From NCBI GenBank assembly GCA_002150815.3, contig NDFF03000120.1:186001-250000 (forward strand): 64,000 nucleotides of DNA, in the 5' to 3' direction. This DNA comes from Grammothele lineata. Taxonomy: Eukaryota; Basidiomycota; Agaricomycetes; Polyporales; Polyporaceae. This document shows, piece by piece, positions 36,519-47,577 of the stretch. Position 1 is the stretch's first letter; every line of letters starts with the position of its first letter. The position numbers were made by a program, and so were the translations under genes. The notes under the pieces were generated by a model, which saw nothing but the letters and a program-made list of their open reading frames with translations, searched no databases and had not been told where the DNA came from.

Positions 36519-38081
36519 ATGGCATTCCAAGTTCCAGTTGTACGTGCACTCGGTAATCCCTGCAAAATCCTAGTAATGATCTGATGTTGTCGCTCAGGGA
36601 CCTGTGTATAGGCGCGTGAAGACGTTCGTAGACGACCCCACCGCTATCAAGGTGAGCTTTGGTGTACCAGACTTCTCCTTCAACGGTTCTGACCTGCCCC
36701 CGACTTACTATGTCAGGACGTATCTCTCGGTTTCTGGCGCAGATTCGGCCCTCCAACGTGGGCTCTTTCCACCGATCCCCGAACATTACTTTCTCCCCCT
36801 TTCTTGAGTTGTTTCGAGATATTTCTTTTGGCCCAGAGTCCTCACATGATTGACACGTTCTTCGCACATTGGACCCCCGATCTTATCATGCGACTTCGTT
36901 CCCTCAGCGCGCCCCTTTTCTATGCCGTTGAGGCATACATAGCGCGCCAATGGGACATCCACATGATTTTACACCGATATTTCAGCAATCCCTCTATTTT
37001 CCTCGCGGAGCTCGACGCGTGTGGCGCTATCATCGCTGGGTCAGCAGCTATAAACTTCTTCTCTCGACGCGAATTCGTAGAGAACGACATCGATGTGTAC
37101 GTCCCTCTCCACGGACTCTTACGGCTTGGGCGGTACCTCGAACATTGCGGCTTCTCTTATCAACCGAAACACGGCAAACATCCCCTTTTCAACGCAGCCG
37201 CCCTCATGTTCAACGGGTCGACGGAGCATTCCAACCGCCTCCATCCAGGGTCAGAGCCACGAGCGTTCGCAACTTATCATTTTGTTCGTCCCTTCTGTAG
37301 ATTCCAATTTCCTGGCTCTCGCATCCAACTTATTGCGGTACGAGAGGATCCCGTCTCCTTCATTATAAATAATTTTCATTCTAGTAAGTCCGAGTTCACT
37401 TGTTGAGGCGTGTGGGCTCACTCTGTGTTCCATAGCTGCACCTATGTATTTCATAACAGGCACATATGGCGTTTCACTGTTCCCGCGGACGACGTTTCTG
37501 GATCGGATGATGCTTACTTGCCAGGACATGACACGACCACGTTCGCGCACGCATTGGACCGTCAAGTACCGCCAGCGTGGGTTCGTTATCGTTGAAGCGG
37601 ACGATCCTCTGCCGTCTCATGCGGAAACCACTCAATGGGCACGATCGGTCGGTGACAAGTTTACGTGGGTTATGCCGTTGAAGCCAAGTCGTCCGTCTTT
37701 CGAGCTATCCATCTCGTTTGGTGCTGATGTGATGTTCGTACAGCCATATCGAATCGACCTAAGCTCAACATTATCCCATACGCGTTCGAAATCCTCGACC
37801 ATTCGTACAATGTGGCCGCTGCGGGTGCCGCTGTGAGGGTTGGGCAGCGCTTTGTGTACAGGTACGCCTCCAACTTTCTGAGCAAAAACCCTGATATGTC
37901 GCTTATGAGTAACCCTGGTAGTTCCATGGCTTTTATGAAGGCTCCGCGACACTCGCTCGGAGATTATTGGACCCCAGAGGCTGAGGCCGCGTTCATGGCT
38001 CATTATAGCCATCTTTCGTCGGACGGCTACAGTGATACCGATACCTCGGAGTCAGACGACCCTGAACCAAGGCCGGAGTAA
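36519..38081 (+). CDS. F-box-like / nucleotidyltransferase-fold-like protein with a frame change
   Basis: Exons 36519..36539, 36598..36651, 36717..37383 and 37436 onward, all with canonical introns in phase. An N-terminal helix region (FEIFLLAQSPHMIDTFFAHW) resembles an F-box-type helix. It is followed by CGAIIAGSAAINFFSRREFV and ENDIDVYVPLHG, the G-S ... D-x-D pattern of the nucleotidyltransferase fold. The frame from exon 4 (APMYFITGTYGVSLFPRTTF, TCQDMTRPRSRTHWTVKYRQ) runs to a stop at about 37834. A second coding-like frame (IIPYAFEILDHSYNVAAAG to SDTDTSESDDPEPRPE) follows from about 37762 to 38081. Joining them needs either an intron of about 35 nt ending CCTAAG or one missing base near 37730-37765. 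Catalytic activity is unproven. Confidence 0.55.
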
Positions 38082-39143
38082 ATCTTTATTGTGACCTACG
38101 AGTGACGCTAGTTTTCTACTTTGTACCTGATCGGTCTACCCGTCACCAGGGGAATATATATATGTACATGCGCCTCTGCGGATGGCCACGAGCTTACCCC
38201 CTTCTTGAAGCATGACGAAGAACAATTCCGCTGTGCCCCAACCTCAGTCAAGCACTATTGTAGGTCAACTTGTCTTCGAGTCCAGTATTGTTCTCATCGA
38301 AGCGCAGAAACCCGCATCGAACGCAACCACGGTGTGGCGTCGTCTCGCTCGCCGTATTATGTACTCTCCACTGCTGTCTATCACGGAGTTACAAGGACGA
38401 GGTGTTCCTCACAAGCACGTCATACATAAGGGCTCACTGCGACCCAAACTCTAAAGTGCGTGCATGTATGTAATCGCCGCTGAGCTGTACCACAGTCGTT
38501 GATGTCTTCTATCGTTTAGTCGCACGGTTGTTGAGGAAATGGACCAAGTCTACATGTTTTTACAGTGTCTGAATGTGAAATCATGCCCGCAGCTATCATT
38601 CAGATGATTTTTGGCGAGTTAACACCGAGAAGGCGACGTTCGGACGGGCGCAGGCCATAAAAATGATTCGCTTTGCGACGGATACACGGGTGTTAAGCAG
38701 GAGCGTTTCTGGTGATGATACGAATGAGATGAGGGACTGTGTCAGTTATCAATGATAGGAATAAGCACACTTGTAGGAACTGTTATAGAGGGGAGGGAGA
38801 CGGGTCCTAAACAATCAAGGGTGGGGGAGATTCGGGATCTGGGACGGAAGAGAATGTCGGGCATGCAGGCGCTAGGAGGCTTCTAACGTCAAGTACAGAG
38901 CGGAAGTCGTCGGACGAGGCCACACTGTCAGGGGAAGGTGTCATAGGAGGGGGAGTACCAGAAGATAGAACGGGGGAGGGCGATGCCGTAGGAAGACGAG
39001 TGTCAGGATTCAAGAATGGAGAGGACGGCGATACCGAAGATGTCGAGTGAGTGCCCCCATTAACGTCATCCACTCCCGTCCGTTCCGCCGACCCAAACAA
39101 AGAAGTTGAGCTCAGAGTCGACGCGGGGGAAGGGTACGGCCAC
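38082..39143. other. Intergenic with a Pro/Ser-rich minus open frame
   Basis: 38807-39172 on the minus strand is open for 121 codons and reads FGYYPVPEWPYPSPASTLSS, then Ser/Pro-rich sequence. It may be the true C-terminus of the next gene in a shifted frame (see that entry). 38082-38800 has no supported feature. Confidence 0.4.
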
Positions 39144-39993
39144 TCAGGCACGGGGTAGTAGCCAAACGGCACGCAAACGCCATACTGTGAACGGCGAGTA
39201 AGTCACGCTGTACTCCATAGAACTGGTCTTCACACGTACAATGCGTCCAACGTCCATGTTAGAAACGACAGCTATGTAGACTCGATCGCCTCCAGGTTGT
39301 CGGCGAAGATTCCAGTGCGTCGTGATTGTCACTCGATGGCCGTGTACCGTGTGCACTACAACCAATCAGTAGACCTCCAACACCCTTTAAGAACCCAACG
39401 TACCATGATTGTAGCGAACGTGTCCGCGCATAGTGGGTCCGGACATGCACATAACATTGCAAGGCATGCAGGAGCTAATGACGCTCGATACGAGCTGCGC
39501 CTGGAAGACAGATATTCCGGTTGGGAAAGGTGTGAAGGATATGGACGGCATATGGAGTACAGCTGTGAAGGGCACTCACCATGAGTAACTTTATAGGATA
39601 ACGATCGCGCAACTGGTGAGGTAGAGTCCGCTTTTGCTTCCTTGGTATCTCGCTGGCCCGGGTAGCCTCATCCAGGAAGGAAAGAATGGAGATGAGGCCG
39701 GAATAAGGCACGAGCGAACATCGGATAGCGAATGTCGGACAGGGTGGTTTACGGTGACGGAGCGAACGCGGGAGAGCAGACGTGGAACCCGAGCAACAGT
39801 GAGGCTTGAGGTGTGAGCGGACATCGGGTTGTGAGCGCCAGGCCCGTCCCTGGTTGAGTCCGATGCGCTCGGAGCTCATTGACATGGCTGCCCCGGTCCG
39901 CCGGACGGTGAGAGTTTGAGCAAACAAACATAAACTTGGCGAGTCGATGACCGCCACTGAAGCCGAAGCGCCGGTCGGAGGAAATGCGTCCAT
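39144..39993 (-). CDS. Orphan protein with two possible C-termini
   Basis: Function not recognised. Model complement(join(39144..39355, 39404..39500, 39580..39993)), 240 aa. Introns are canonical and phases close. Blocks: SILSFLDEATRASEIPRKQK, HQLRDRYPIKLLMAQLVSSV, ISSCMPCNVMCMSGPTMRGH, TVHGHRVTITTHWNLRRQPG, DRVYIAVVSNMDVGRIVRVK, SSMEYSVTYSPFTVW. The first 85 residues are low-complexity and the start (39993 or 39885) is uncertain. Just before the stop the adjacent frame opens into a Pro/Ser-rich tail (38807-39172), so a shifted reading would add about 120 residues. Confidence 0.45.
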
Positions 39994-40179
39994 CGGGCCG
40001 CCCTCCAAGTCCGATGATCGCACTCCCCGCAAGGGTCTCCGCGCCGCTCTCACTTCTCCAACCATTGACCAAAGCATCGTTCTCCCTCTCCGCGTACTCC
40101 TTCAGGCTTTGGTATAAAGAACTGACGGCCAGGTGAGTTCGTTCTCATATCTACATCGACGTCTGACCCCCTCACCCGC

Positions 40180-42220
40180 ATGGCTCTTGTTCACGTCGAA
40201 ACTGTCGATCAACTCAAACAGGCGTTGACATACTTCAAGGGCAAATCCTTCTGCGAAGGCTACATCAAGCTCAGCGATGGCGTGCGAGCTCTTCAATCAC
40301 CCCGTGGCATCGTGGAGTTCCGTCACCAGTACGCTGCGCGGTGGTCGGTAAGTGTAGCTGCGTAGTTCATTCTACTACTATTAACGTCCATTCCAGGTCA
40401 TTAGACCGGGTTCAAAGAAAGACGCCATATTCCACACAGCAGCGGTTTATCGGTGGGCTTCCAACTTAGAGACGGGCAACTATGTGCCGTCCGGGGAGAT
40501 GGCTCCTACAGGCCTTCCCGAGAGTAGAATGTAAGCCTTTCGTGTCTCCTCAATATGCGATCTCATTTCGCCCCAGTCAGAGTACACCGAACAATATGTG
40601 CCAGTTCACTATTGGCGTAGATTCTTCGGAGGATCAGGAGCTTTGGCAGGCCTTGAAGGTAAGCTTTACGTCGCTTTTCGCCCGGACGCAGTTTGAGTCT
40701 CCTTTCTCTAGGTGTGCGAAGATCGTGTCGCCAAAGAAGACGGCTTTAATCCCGCCCTCAAAGAACGTCGCGACTGGCAGAAGTATTCGGAGGACGGCGT
40801 CAAGACAACATTCGCCTTCGTGTCGCAAATCTTCTTGAAGCGAACCCCGTATAATCGCGCTCACGAAGCTTCTCGCGACTACTTCCTCCATCGGTGGATT
40901 GCGGAGGCGACCGGTAAGCGATCCGAATACTATGCGAATCCCGACAAGCCAGCGTTGTTTGAATCTGGCAAAGACGAGCTGATCAAGATCGACATGTGCA
41001 CGCCGCCGTACTTGAAGCTCGGGGATCTCGTTTGGATCAGTTTCGCCATCGAAATTTTCATCGGTCGTAAGTACTGGGTCACCAACTTCATCCCATACGA
41101 AATAGTTCGCGTGGGCACCGTTTCCACCCATCTTCTCGCGGATGTGAAAGGATTGGACGCGGAGATCGACGCCGTTGAACCTCGCCATGACCGACTTCAA
41201 GCCGGTCACAAGTTTTCCTTCGGTTTGCCCCCTTTCTCGCCGCATGTTCCACTTCTGATGATGCTCTGATGCAGGTGACGATTTCCCTGCATTTAACGCG
41301 GACGATTTCAGCAGTACCACGAACGTGGACAGAAGATCTCCCTCGCCCGCACCAAACGAGACTCGCTTCACGTCAGACGATGAAGCTCAGGTCTATACTC
41401 GGAAGAAGCTCTTGTACTCAAAGTACTCAAATCGTGCAACGACACCGTCCGAGTGGTCGGACAGCGATCGAGGTGGCGTAAGTGCTACATTCCAGCTAAT
41501 CGAGCACGTCTAACAACGGTGATTTAGGATCCAGATGTATCTGAGGCGTCAGACTCTGTCGCAGCCGGCACGATAACACAACCGGCTCCGCTACCGGAGG
41601 ATGTCATCATGGCTGTCGATGAAAACAGCGCTGCCATTGTCTCGCCGGAATCGGTCGTCGCACCTGGGGCGAGTGCTCTTGACCGCGCTTCGTCGCCTTG
41701 TTCTAATGTTCATTCCCCCGTTCTTCAGGACTCCAACGACCTCGGCTATCTCACGCCTCTACATACTCCGAAGTCGGGAACTCCATCAGTAGAAAGGGCA
41801 GGCAGTCGCGCCTCTCTAGAAGACGAGGAGGTTTCCGCGACTACGGCGACGTCGCCCAATGGTGAAGATGTTATAGATATCGGCGGTGCCATCGTCGCCG
41901 CTGAAGACGCCGCCGCTGTGGTCTCGCAGGCGCTACTCGCGGCTACGCCCGCGGTGAGTGCGGTCGACAAGTCCTCTGTCAGCGCTCGTTCTTCCACGGC
42001 CGCTCCTCTCCCTGATCCTGTTGTCCTTCACAACCTCGACGACCTCACGCCACCGCCGGACACGCCCAAGTCAAAGACCCGGACGTCCTCAACCAAGATC
42101 GCCGGTCGGAAACGGCGCCCGAGCTCTGAGCGTCCCGTGGAGTCACCAGCAGGTGAAGGAGTGCCGCCCGGTCGCTCTCGTCGAGAGCGTCGCGCGAAGG
42201 GCAAAGTGCTAATCGTATAA
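40180..42220 (+). CDS. Basidiomycete protein of unknown function, 590 aa
   Basis: Exons join(40180..40347, 40397..40530, 40577..40658, 40712..41204, 41275..41477, 41528..42220); every intron is canonical and every phase closes. The N-terminal 330 residues look globular: VETVDQLKQALTYFKGKSFC, SPRGIVEFRHQYAARWS, VCEDRVAKEDGFNPALKERR, FVSQIFLKRTPYNRAHEASR, DYFLHRWIAEATGKRSEYYA, LKLGDLVWISFAIEIFIGRK, YWVTNFIPYEIVRVGTVS. The C-terminal 260 residues are acidic, Ser/Pro-rich and disordered, ending in a basic cluster (GRKRRPSSERP, RSRRERRAKGK) that could be a nuclear signal. No known domain recognised. Confidence 0.8.
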
Positions 42221-43379
42221 TTTGTCTTTCTCACACGCTATGTATTACATCTCGAAGTCTCTTTAACTATCATGACCATGTCCGTACACCAACTGATCCT
42301 ATCTTGTCACCCATGATATGTTGTGCGAGTGATTTCATTAGCGCTTGTACCTGCGCCCTGTACACTACATCGTGCGCCTTCTTCGACGCCACATCGTGCG
42401 CTCTCTTCTCTATCCTCCTCCACCGAACTCAAACCCCAGCGGCGGGTCTCGATAGCGCTGCCCTCGAGTCGCCCCGCGTCTTCCCCGCCTAGAGCTTCCG
42501 TGATGACATAGTCCGAGCCCTCGGCAATTACAGCACACTGTTTCCTGCCGCCCGCCGGGTGCACATCTCTATGGCATGCCAGGTGCCTGCATGTACACAA
42601 CCCGTACAGGCCAGTGTCTCTGCGTGCACCATGGAGGAACGTTGTACGTGCGGTTAGTCATATCGCGCCACTGAGTCGATTTACTTGGCGTGAGCGAGCC
42701 AAGTGCTAAGGGAATCCGAAATAGGTGATCACGGAACGCCGAAGTGTTCGAACCTGAGGTTGTATACCACAGTGCCTGCCAAGCATGGCATCACTGGCAC
42801 ATACACCTCATTCAATTGGCATGTCGGTGCAACATCTTCGTCAACACGATCGTCGTTAGTATGCATGACCTGATTGTAAGTTCTATTCGGTAGTGTCCAA
42901 CTGCAGATTGAGGCACCTGATGCGCATGCGCTGATCATCTAGAATGGAAATTTGTAAGTTGGAAAGAAAGATCCACAATGCTGCTAGCTATAAGTACTGG
43001 CACTGGCAGTCCCACATCTTGATCTATGTTAAATCTGTGTCCATAGGACTACTACTATGTCCTTCGTACTTTATATGAGGCTGAAATCCTTTCACTTCAT
43101 TTCTGTTAATCAAATCAAATCAATTTAAGGTGATCTTGATGACAAACTTGAACCATGATGATTGCTTGGGCAGCTAGTAGACTAACACAAATTCCTAGTG
43201 CACACTGTGGCTTCTACCAGTACCAGGTTTGTTACTACATGATGTGCTTCCTGCCCAAGGTCAACTTAACCTGCCAGTGGCATGTATACTATGAAATTTT
43301 GGCAGGCAGTAGGCCTCAAGGTGGAGGACACTTAACAGGGCCCCAGCAGCATTCAGCATAGCCAATAAATGCAAAAACA
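42221..43379. other. Transition into the AT-rich repeat island
   Basis: 42221-42640 still has host-like GC content. From about 42700 the sequence becomes AT-rich and CpG-poor with many TpG/CpA steps. No gene is supported. Confidence 0.5.
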
Positions 43380-43752
43380 CTAATAGAATATGGCAAATTC
43401 TGGGTAAGACTTATAATATGACTTAGGTTGGGTAACGTACGGCAGTTTGACGCGCTGGATACCATTTTCAGTCTTTTGCACGCATTCACGGTACCAGAGG
43501 CCCTAGAACAAGATATGAGTAAATGTACTAGAAATGTGTAGGTATTCAGCTCACCTCAATGCGCTCCATCGCAACGACTGTCCCAATGTGGCAACCACCG
43601 TCTGCCAAAAACATCAGATGACTTCCGATCTATAATTAGAAGGGTCAATATAAAGTGTTAGATGCAAGGAATGAAAGATATACTGGAAACAAGGGAGCGG
43701 CAGGTGGTTGAGCAGCGGGCGGTTGAGCAGCAGGCGGTTGAATGGCTGCCAT
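43380..43752 (-). CDS. Small spliced orphan with QPPAA repeats, 88 aa
   Basis: Exons complement(join(43380..43502, 43555..43629, 43684..43752)); introns GTATAT...TTATAG and GTGAGC...TTCTAG, phase 0. It begins MAAI, then three QPPAA repeats, then IGSHLMFLADGGCHIGTVVA, MERIEGLWYRECVQKTENGI. A GTACGT donor at 43440 could replace the last 20 codons. Function unknown; it is CpG-normal inside a CpG-poor island. Confidence 0.5.
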
Positions 43753-44252
43753 GGTGGTGGGTAAGAGGAAACGCTGCAGTGCAAGACACTTCTACTTATA
43801 GCTGATGCAAACATAATGCAGATGCCGGCATTATTGCTTAACACCTCATTTACATCAAGTTGGTACTTGATCTTGCTGCACTAAAGAGAAATTCATATAT
43901 GGAAGGTGCCTTTCTTTATGCTATTGAAACTGTACCAAACATCGATGTTGCAGCAGCAGGCTGCCACTCGCCTTATTTTTAGAAGACAGTGAAACATCCT
44001 CAATGACGTCACCTGATCACCGACAGCCTAGATAAGCGTCTAACTAGATATTTAAATCTTCAATCTAAGATTACCGACCAGGCTTCCACTTTTGAAGATC
44101 TTGATCACTGATTACCTTAAGCAAGTTTGATCGCCGTCTTGTGCGCATCTAAACCTATCACATATACCTATTGAGCGCAGCTTCTCCTCCCTGACTTCCC
44201 GACTTTTCTTGCCCCCACAAGAACATAGCACCCACCACTCGCCCTTACATAC
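43753..44252. other. AT-rich island, no gene
   Basis: No supported feature; AT-rich sequence separating two divergent small genes. Confidence 0.45.
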
Positions 44253-44576
44253 ATGATGATGACCCTCCGCGGTACTCGCCGCATTGGCATTGATATCCAT
44301 GGCGCTTACCCCGACGGCACCCCTTACACCATTAGCATTCGCCTCGACGATCCCGCATATAATGGACGACTCCTCGATGGTCTCGCTGACCTTATTCCTC
44401 TTAGAAATGCCATCCGCATCCACGAAAACCTTCAGGAGGAGTACCCAGAATCATACGCTCGATACATCGCCTCCCCCGCCCATTCTCGCAGTTTTCAGGC
44501 TTACGACCACTACTTTTACCTGAACAAATCCATTCGCCCACCCTTCAGCGCGCGTTCCACGTGCGCTAGCCACTAG
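44253..44576 (+). CDS. Small orphan ORF, 107 aa
   Basis: ATG-initiated frame with normal codon use in AT-rich surroundings: RGTRRIGIDIHGAYPDGTPY, TISIRLDDPAYNGRLLDGLA, NLQEEYPESYARYIASPAHS. No domain recognised. A mixed strand/helix pattern suggests a small globular protein. Preceded by a C/T-rich stretch of the kind often found in front of fungal starts. Confidence 0.5.
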   Translation: MMMTLRGTRRIGIDIHGAYPDGTPYTISIRLDDPAYNGRLLDGLADLIPLRNAIRIHENLQEEYPESYARYIASPAHSRSFQAYDHYFYLNKSIRPPFSARSTCASH

Positions 44577-44731
44577 AACCACCCCTCACCGACTCTACCC
44601 GACATGTGGCGTCCATCTTTGAGTGGACGGTATGTGAAGGTTGCCCCAACGGGTGTTCATTGTTTATTCCCCTCGGCCTCAGAGTAATAGTTTAGACACT
44701 ACAGGGTAGTGTTAAGGTAAATGGGGGGTAA

Positions 44732-45109
44732 TGTTACAAACGTCTGAACCTGGTACTTTCTTTTCCCTTCTTGGTTGTACAATGTGTGTAATTGTTACAT
44801 TACCTATTCCCACACTCTGTCCATACTGCTATTGTTTATAAGATGACTCCATATAAGTCATTATTCTCATTGTTCTACCCTTACATTATTCCTGCACATA
44901 ATGGACACACCATGATTTATTGTTCAATGCATGTATATATTGTCAAGGTCCCCCTGAGGCACACCCTCAGCTTGACCTCTCCTGTTCAATAGAGGCTTTC
45001 TCACCTATGGAACCCAGAACCCTAGTGTGCTTCCCACTGGTCTTCTACCACAGAACTTGACTGCACCTCATCGGTGTACGTCCACACAAAACCTCAGAAC
45101 CCCTTAACA
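44732..45109 (+). mobile_element. Diverged solo LTR of the 53-kb chromovirus family
   Basis: Starts TGTTAC and ends TTAACA, and aligns along its length with the LTR at 53293-53702. Shared blocks include the GGTA-TTTTCTTTTCCC-like start, the direct-repeat ACTC...AGTCAT, CTGAGG...CCTCAGCTTGACCTC, CTTCTACCACAG...CTTGACT and CGGTGTACGTC. It differs mainly by C-to-T type changes and small gaps. No internal sequence is next to it. Confidence 0.6.
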
Positions 45110-45554
45110 GAGACCCAATTGCATGTTCGCTTGCCCTTTAAGCACTCATGTAGGCCTTACTGTAACAATACCAGCAGGAGGTTTAGGGCATTATGCTCTA
45201 CTGACAATCTAGGGAATTTAGAGGCCCCTGTTACACATTACACACCAGTATGGTCTGATTACCACAGTAATATGCTGTCATCTAAGTCTTCATGCTTGTA
45301 AATAAGGTAAGGACATTATACTAGCTGTCTCATTGTGCAACTGCATTTATCACATAGGCTCCTTATTATTCTGTTTACAATTCACATCCTATGAGTTACT
45401 AACCTTGCTGTAATTATCCTGCTTAGACAAATTACTTGCATAGGTTTAGCCTTATAACCTTTTATATTATCTTAAATAATTTAAGAGCTCATAAACTGTT
45501 ATTTGAACTATTGGCCTACAAAACCACATATACATATTGAGTGTTGAGATAGAA
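45110..45554. other. AT-rich island, no gene
   Basis: Very AT-rich. Only short frames are seen. Confidence 0.45.
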
Positions 45555-46219
45555 TTAGAGCATATAGAACCAAATAATAGGCGTAAACAAATCTTTAATC
45601 AACAGAGGAGATTCTCTTGAAGAAGTTGATGACACTGTTTTAAATCTATTAGCAGAAAGTTCATTCAATTAAACATATTAAACACTTACCGGTAACGTGT
45701 TTGAATGCATTTTCTAGCAGTACCTATGGGCAGATGAAATAAACAATTGGTGAATATAGGGACTTGAAGGCTTGTTGCAGGAATGATGAAGTCCACAGCT
45801 GTGATAAATGCCCCAAACTCTCTGGTGATTCCTCTTCCTCGACGACCCCCAACTTTCCAACCATACACAATCATATCACCATTATTTGCTATATCAGCAA
45901 CCTCATATAAAAAGATCACTCCAGGAATGTCTTCAATGAAGTCACCATAAACAGCCATTGGTGTCTTCAAAGGAAAGGGGGTCTCCCCTTCTAACACCCA
46001 TTTTGTTGGCTGGCGACTAAAACTTGAAAAGAAAACCTTGAAGTCATTGAGTCCAGCTGCTTGAAGTTGCTCAAATGAAAGCCTTGGTCGCCAATATTGG
46101 TGGGTTTTAACTGAGATTGTACCTTCATGAGGTACAATCATTGATGTAAGTGCAGTGATCCGTGGTAGGGTGTCAGGAACTTGATATACGTATGACGGTG
46201 CCGATGCTGTGATTGACAT
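45555..46219 (-). CDS. Orphan protein, 206 aa, divergent partner of the 46.4-kb gene
   Basis: Exons complement(join(45555..45645, 45690..46219)); the intron is GTAAGT...TAATAG and phase closes. Start at 46219 (MSITASAPSYVYQVPDTLPR). Further blocks: EGTISVKTHQYWRPRLSFEQ, LQAAGLNDFKVFFSSFSRQP, MAVYGDFIEDIPGVIFLYEV, NGDMIVYGWKVGGRRGRGIT, REFGAFITAVDFIIPATSLQ. Predicted soluble and beta-rich; function unknown. A TATATAAG box lies about 50 nt upstream on the minus strand. Confidence 0.55.
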
Positions 46220-46268
46220 TGTGGTTCTGGTACAAGATAGTTTGTACCAAAAACACGAGGAGTCACCT

Positions 46269-46276
46269 CTTATATA
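46269..46276 (-). promoter_or_regulatory. TATA box between divergent orphan genes
   Basis: CTTATATA on the plus strand reads TATATAAG on the minus strand, about 50 nt before the ATG at 46219. The symmetric TATATA core could also serve the plus-strand gene. Confidence 0.45.
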
Positions 46277-46433
46277 GGCTGAGGCGTGGGAATTCTTTGT
46301 AATCAAATTTCAACAAATCACATGACAAGTTGGCACTGACTGCATAAACAAGAGGCATTGATCAATTAAATAATTGAATGGACCAGCAGGCAATGTTAGC
46401 GCCTATAGCCTTTCTGCGATCACAACTACTCCC

Positions 46434-47063
46434 ATGTCGCCTTCGCCAGCACATCCTACCCTTGTCTGTGCACGACGTGCTACTCGATGCAAATTATGCC
46501 TTCCCTCAAACCCTACCCTCTATCATCTTCATGTCTATATAGCCCTGCACTACCCTTTCAATGGGAGACCGGTCTTATCCTGGGATTATATACAAATAGT
46601 GGAAATCAATCTCAACCAACCCGACACGCCAGCAGTGTCAAACAAAACTTACACAGGTGTTATCAGTGGCATTGATGGGCCTGTATGCGGTATACGCCAT
46701 GGCATAACAACATTCGAGGTGGTGGTGTGGAACACCTGCGGCGTTGGCTCAGTCGATGCAGCGCTCGTAGTCTTTCCCCTTACATTGCCGACGAAGACAG
46801 GATTTCCAAAAATGGAGCAAGAGCATTGGATCTTTGACACAGTGGGCAAGTTTATCGGACAAACCCCAGTCTTGCCATTCAACATTGAAGATGTCGACTT
46901 TCTTCATGACGCCGACATGGTCTACCCTTGCCCACCTCCCGCACAGTATCGGACAGGTCCTACGTTCCCGGGTCACCTAACCTCTGTACCACCACCATTG
47001 CTTGAGGACCCACCAGAGGAAGTAGAGGAGGCTAACATTCCTATATTGGCATGGAAAGGCTAA
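46434..47063 (+). CDS. Orphan protein, about 209 aa
   Basis: Function not recognised. ATG 46434 opens a frame to 47063. Blocks: LHVYIALHYPFNGRPVLSWD, YIQIVEINLNQPDTPAVSNK, TYTGVISGIDGPVCGIRHGI, FEVVVWNTCGVGSVDAALVV, and an acidic Pro-rich tail. An earlier ATG at 46378 opens another frame for 54 codons (SVHDVLLDANYAFPQTLPSI), also protein-like. The true start may therefore be upstream with a frame change or missed intron. Confidence 0.4.
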   Translation: MSPSPAHPTLVCARRATRCKLCLPSNPTLYHLHVYIALHYPFNGRPVLSWDYIQIVEINLNQPDTPAVSNKTYTGVISGIDGPVCGIRHGITTFEVVVWNTCGVGSVDAALVVFPLTLPTKTGFPKMEQEHWIFDTVGKFIGQTPVLPFNIEDVDFLHDADMVYPCPPPAQYRTGPTFPGHLTSVPPPLLEDPPEEVEEANIPILAWKG

Positions 47064-47577
47064 AGGGCCCATTAGGAGCATACAGCAGTGGTAGAGGGAT
47101 GTAGCAGGGAGTTAGACTCAGGGGAGGCAAGCGGTGCAATGGTGTTGTCTGTGATTTGCAAATGAGTAGCACCATTTCAGGCTTGAAGCTTAAATGACCC
47201 ATGAATAGACACTTCTCAACTTGGACTTGAATTATGGTCCATGTGACATAGGGGCCTTGGCAACACTGCCTTCAACTCGGACCGGCCTGTAGCTATGAAC
47301 TGTTATAAGAAGGCGATAAGCATTTGTATTTAAACTCCGATACATCTATATACATCGGAGATTCGTTTGTAATGAAATACTGTAGTAGTCCAGGTCTGCC
47401 CGGAGGGCCCTGCTATGGAGCGCGGTCCTGATGTGACTGGATCTCGGTTACTCTGTGACACGACGGATAACACGCTTTCGCGGCCTTTGCTCGCATGCAG
47501 TGGGTCCAAGGGGGTCGCGGGATGTCGAACAAGTAACGGGGGTCGATTTGTTTCGGGAGGGCATCTGGTCGCGGACA
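47064..47577. other. AT-rich to mixed sequence, no gene
   Basis: No supported feature. Confidence 0.4.
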
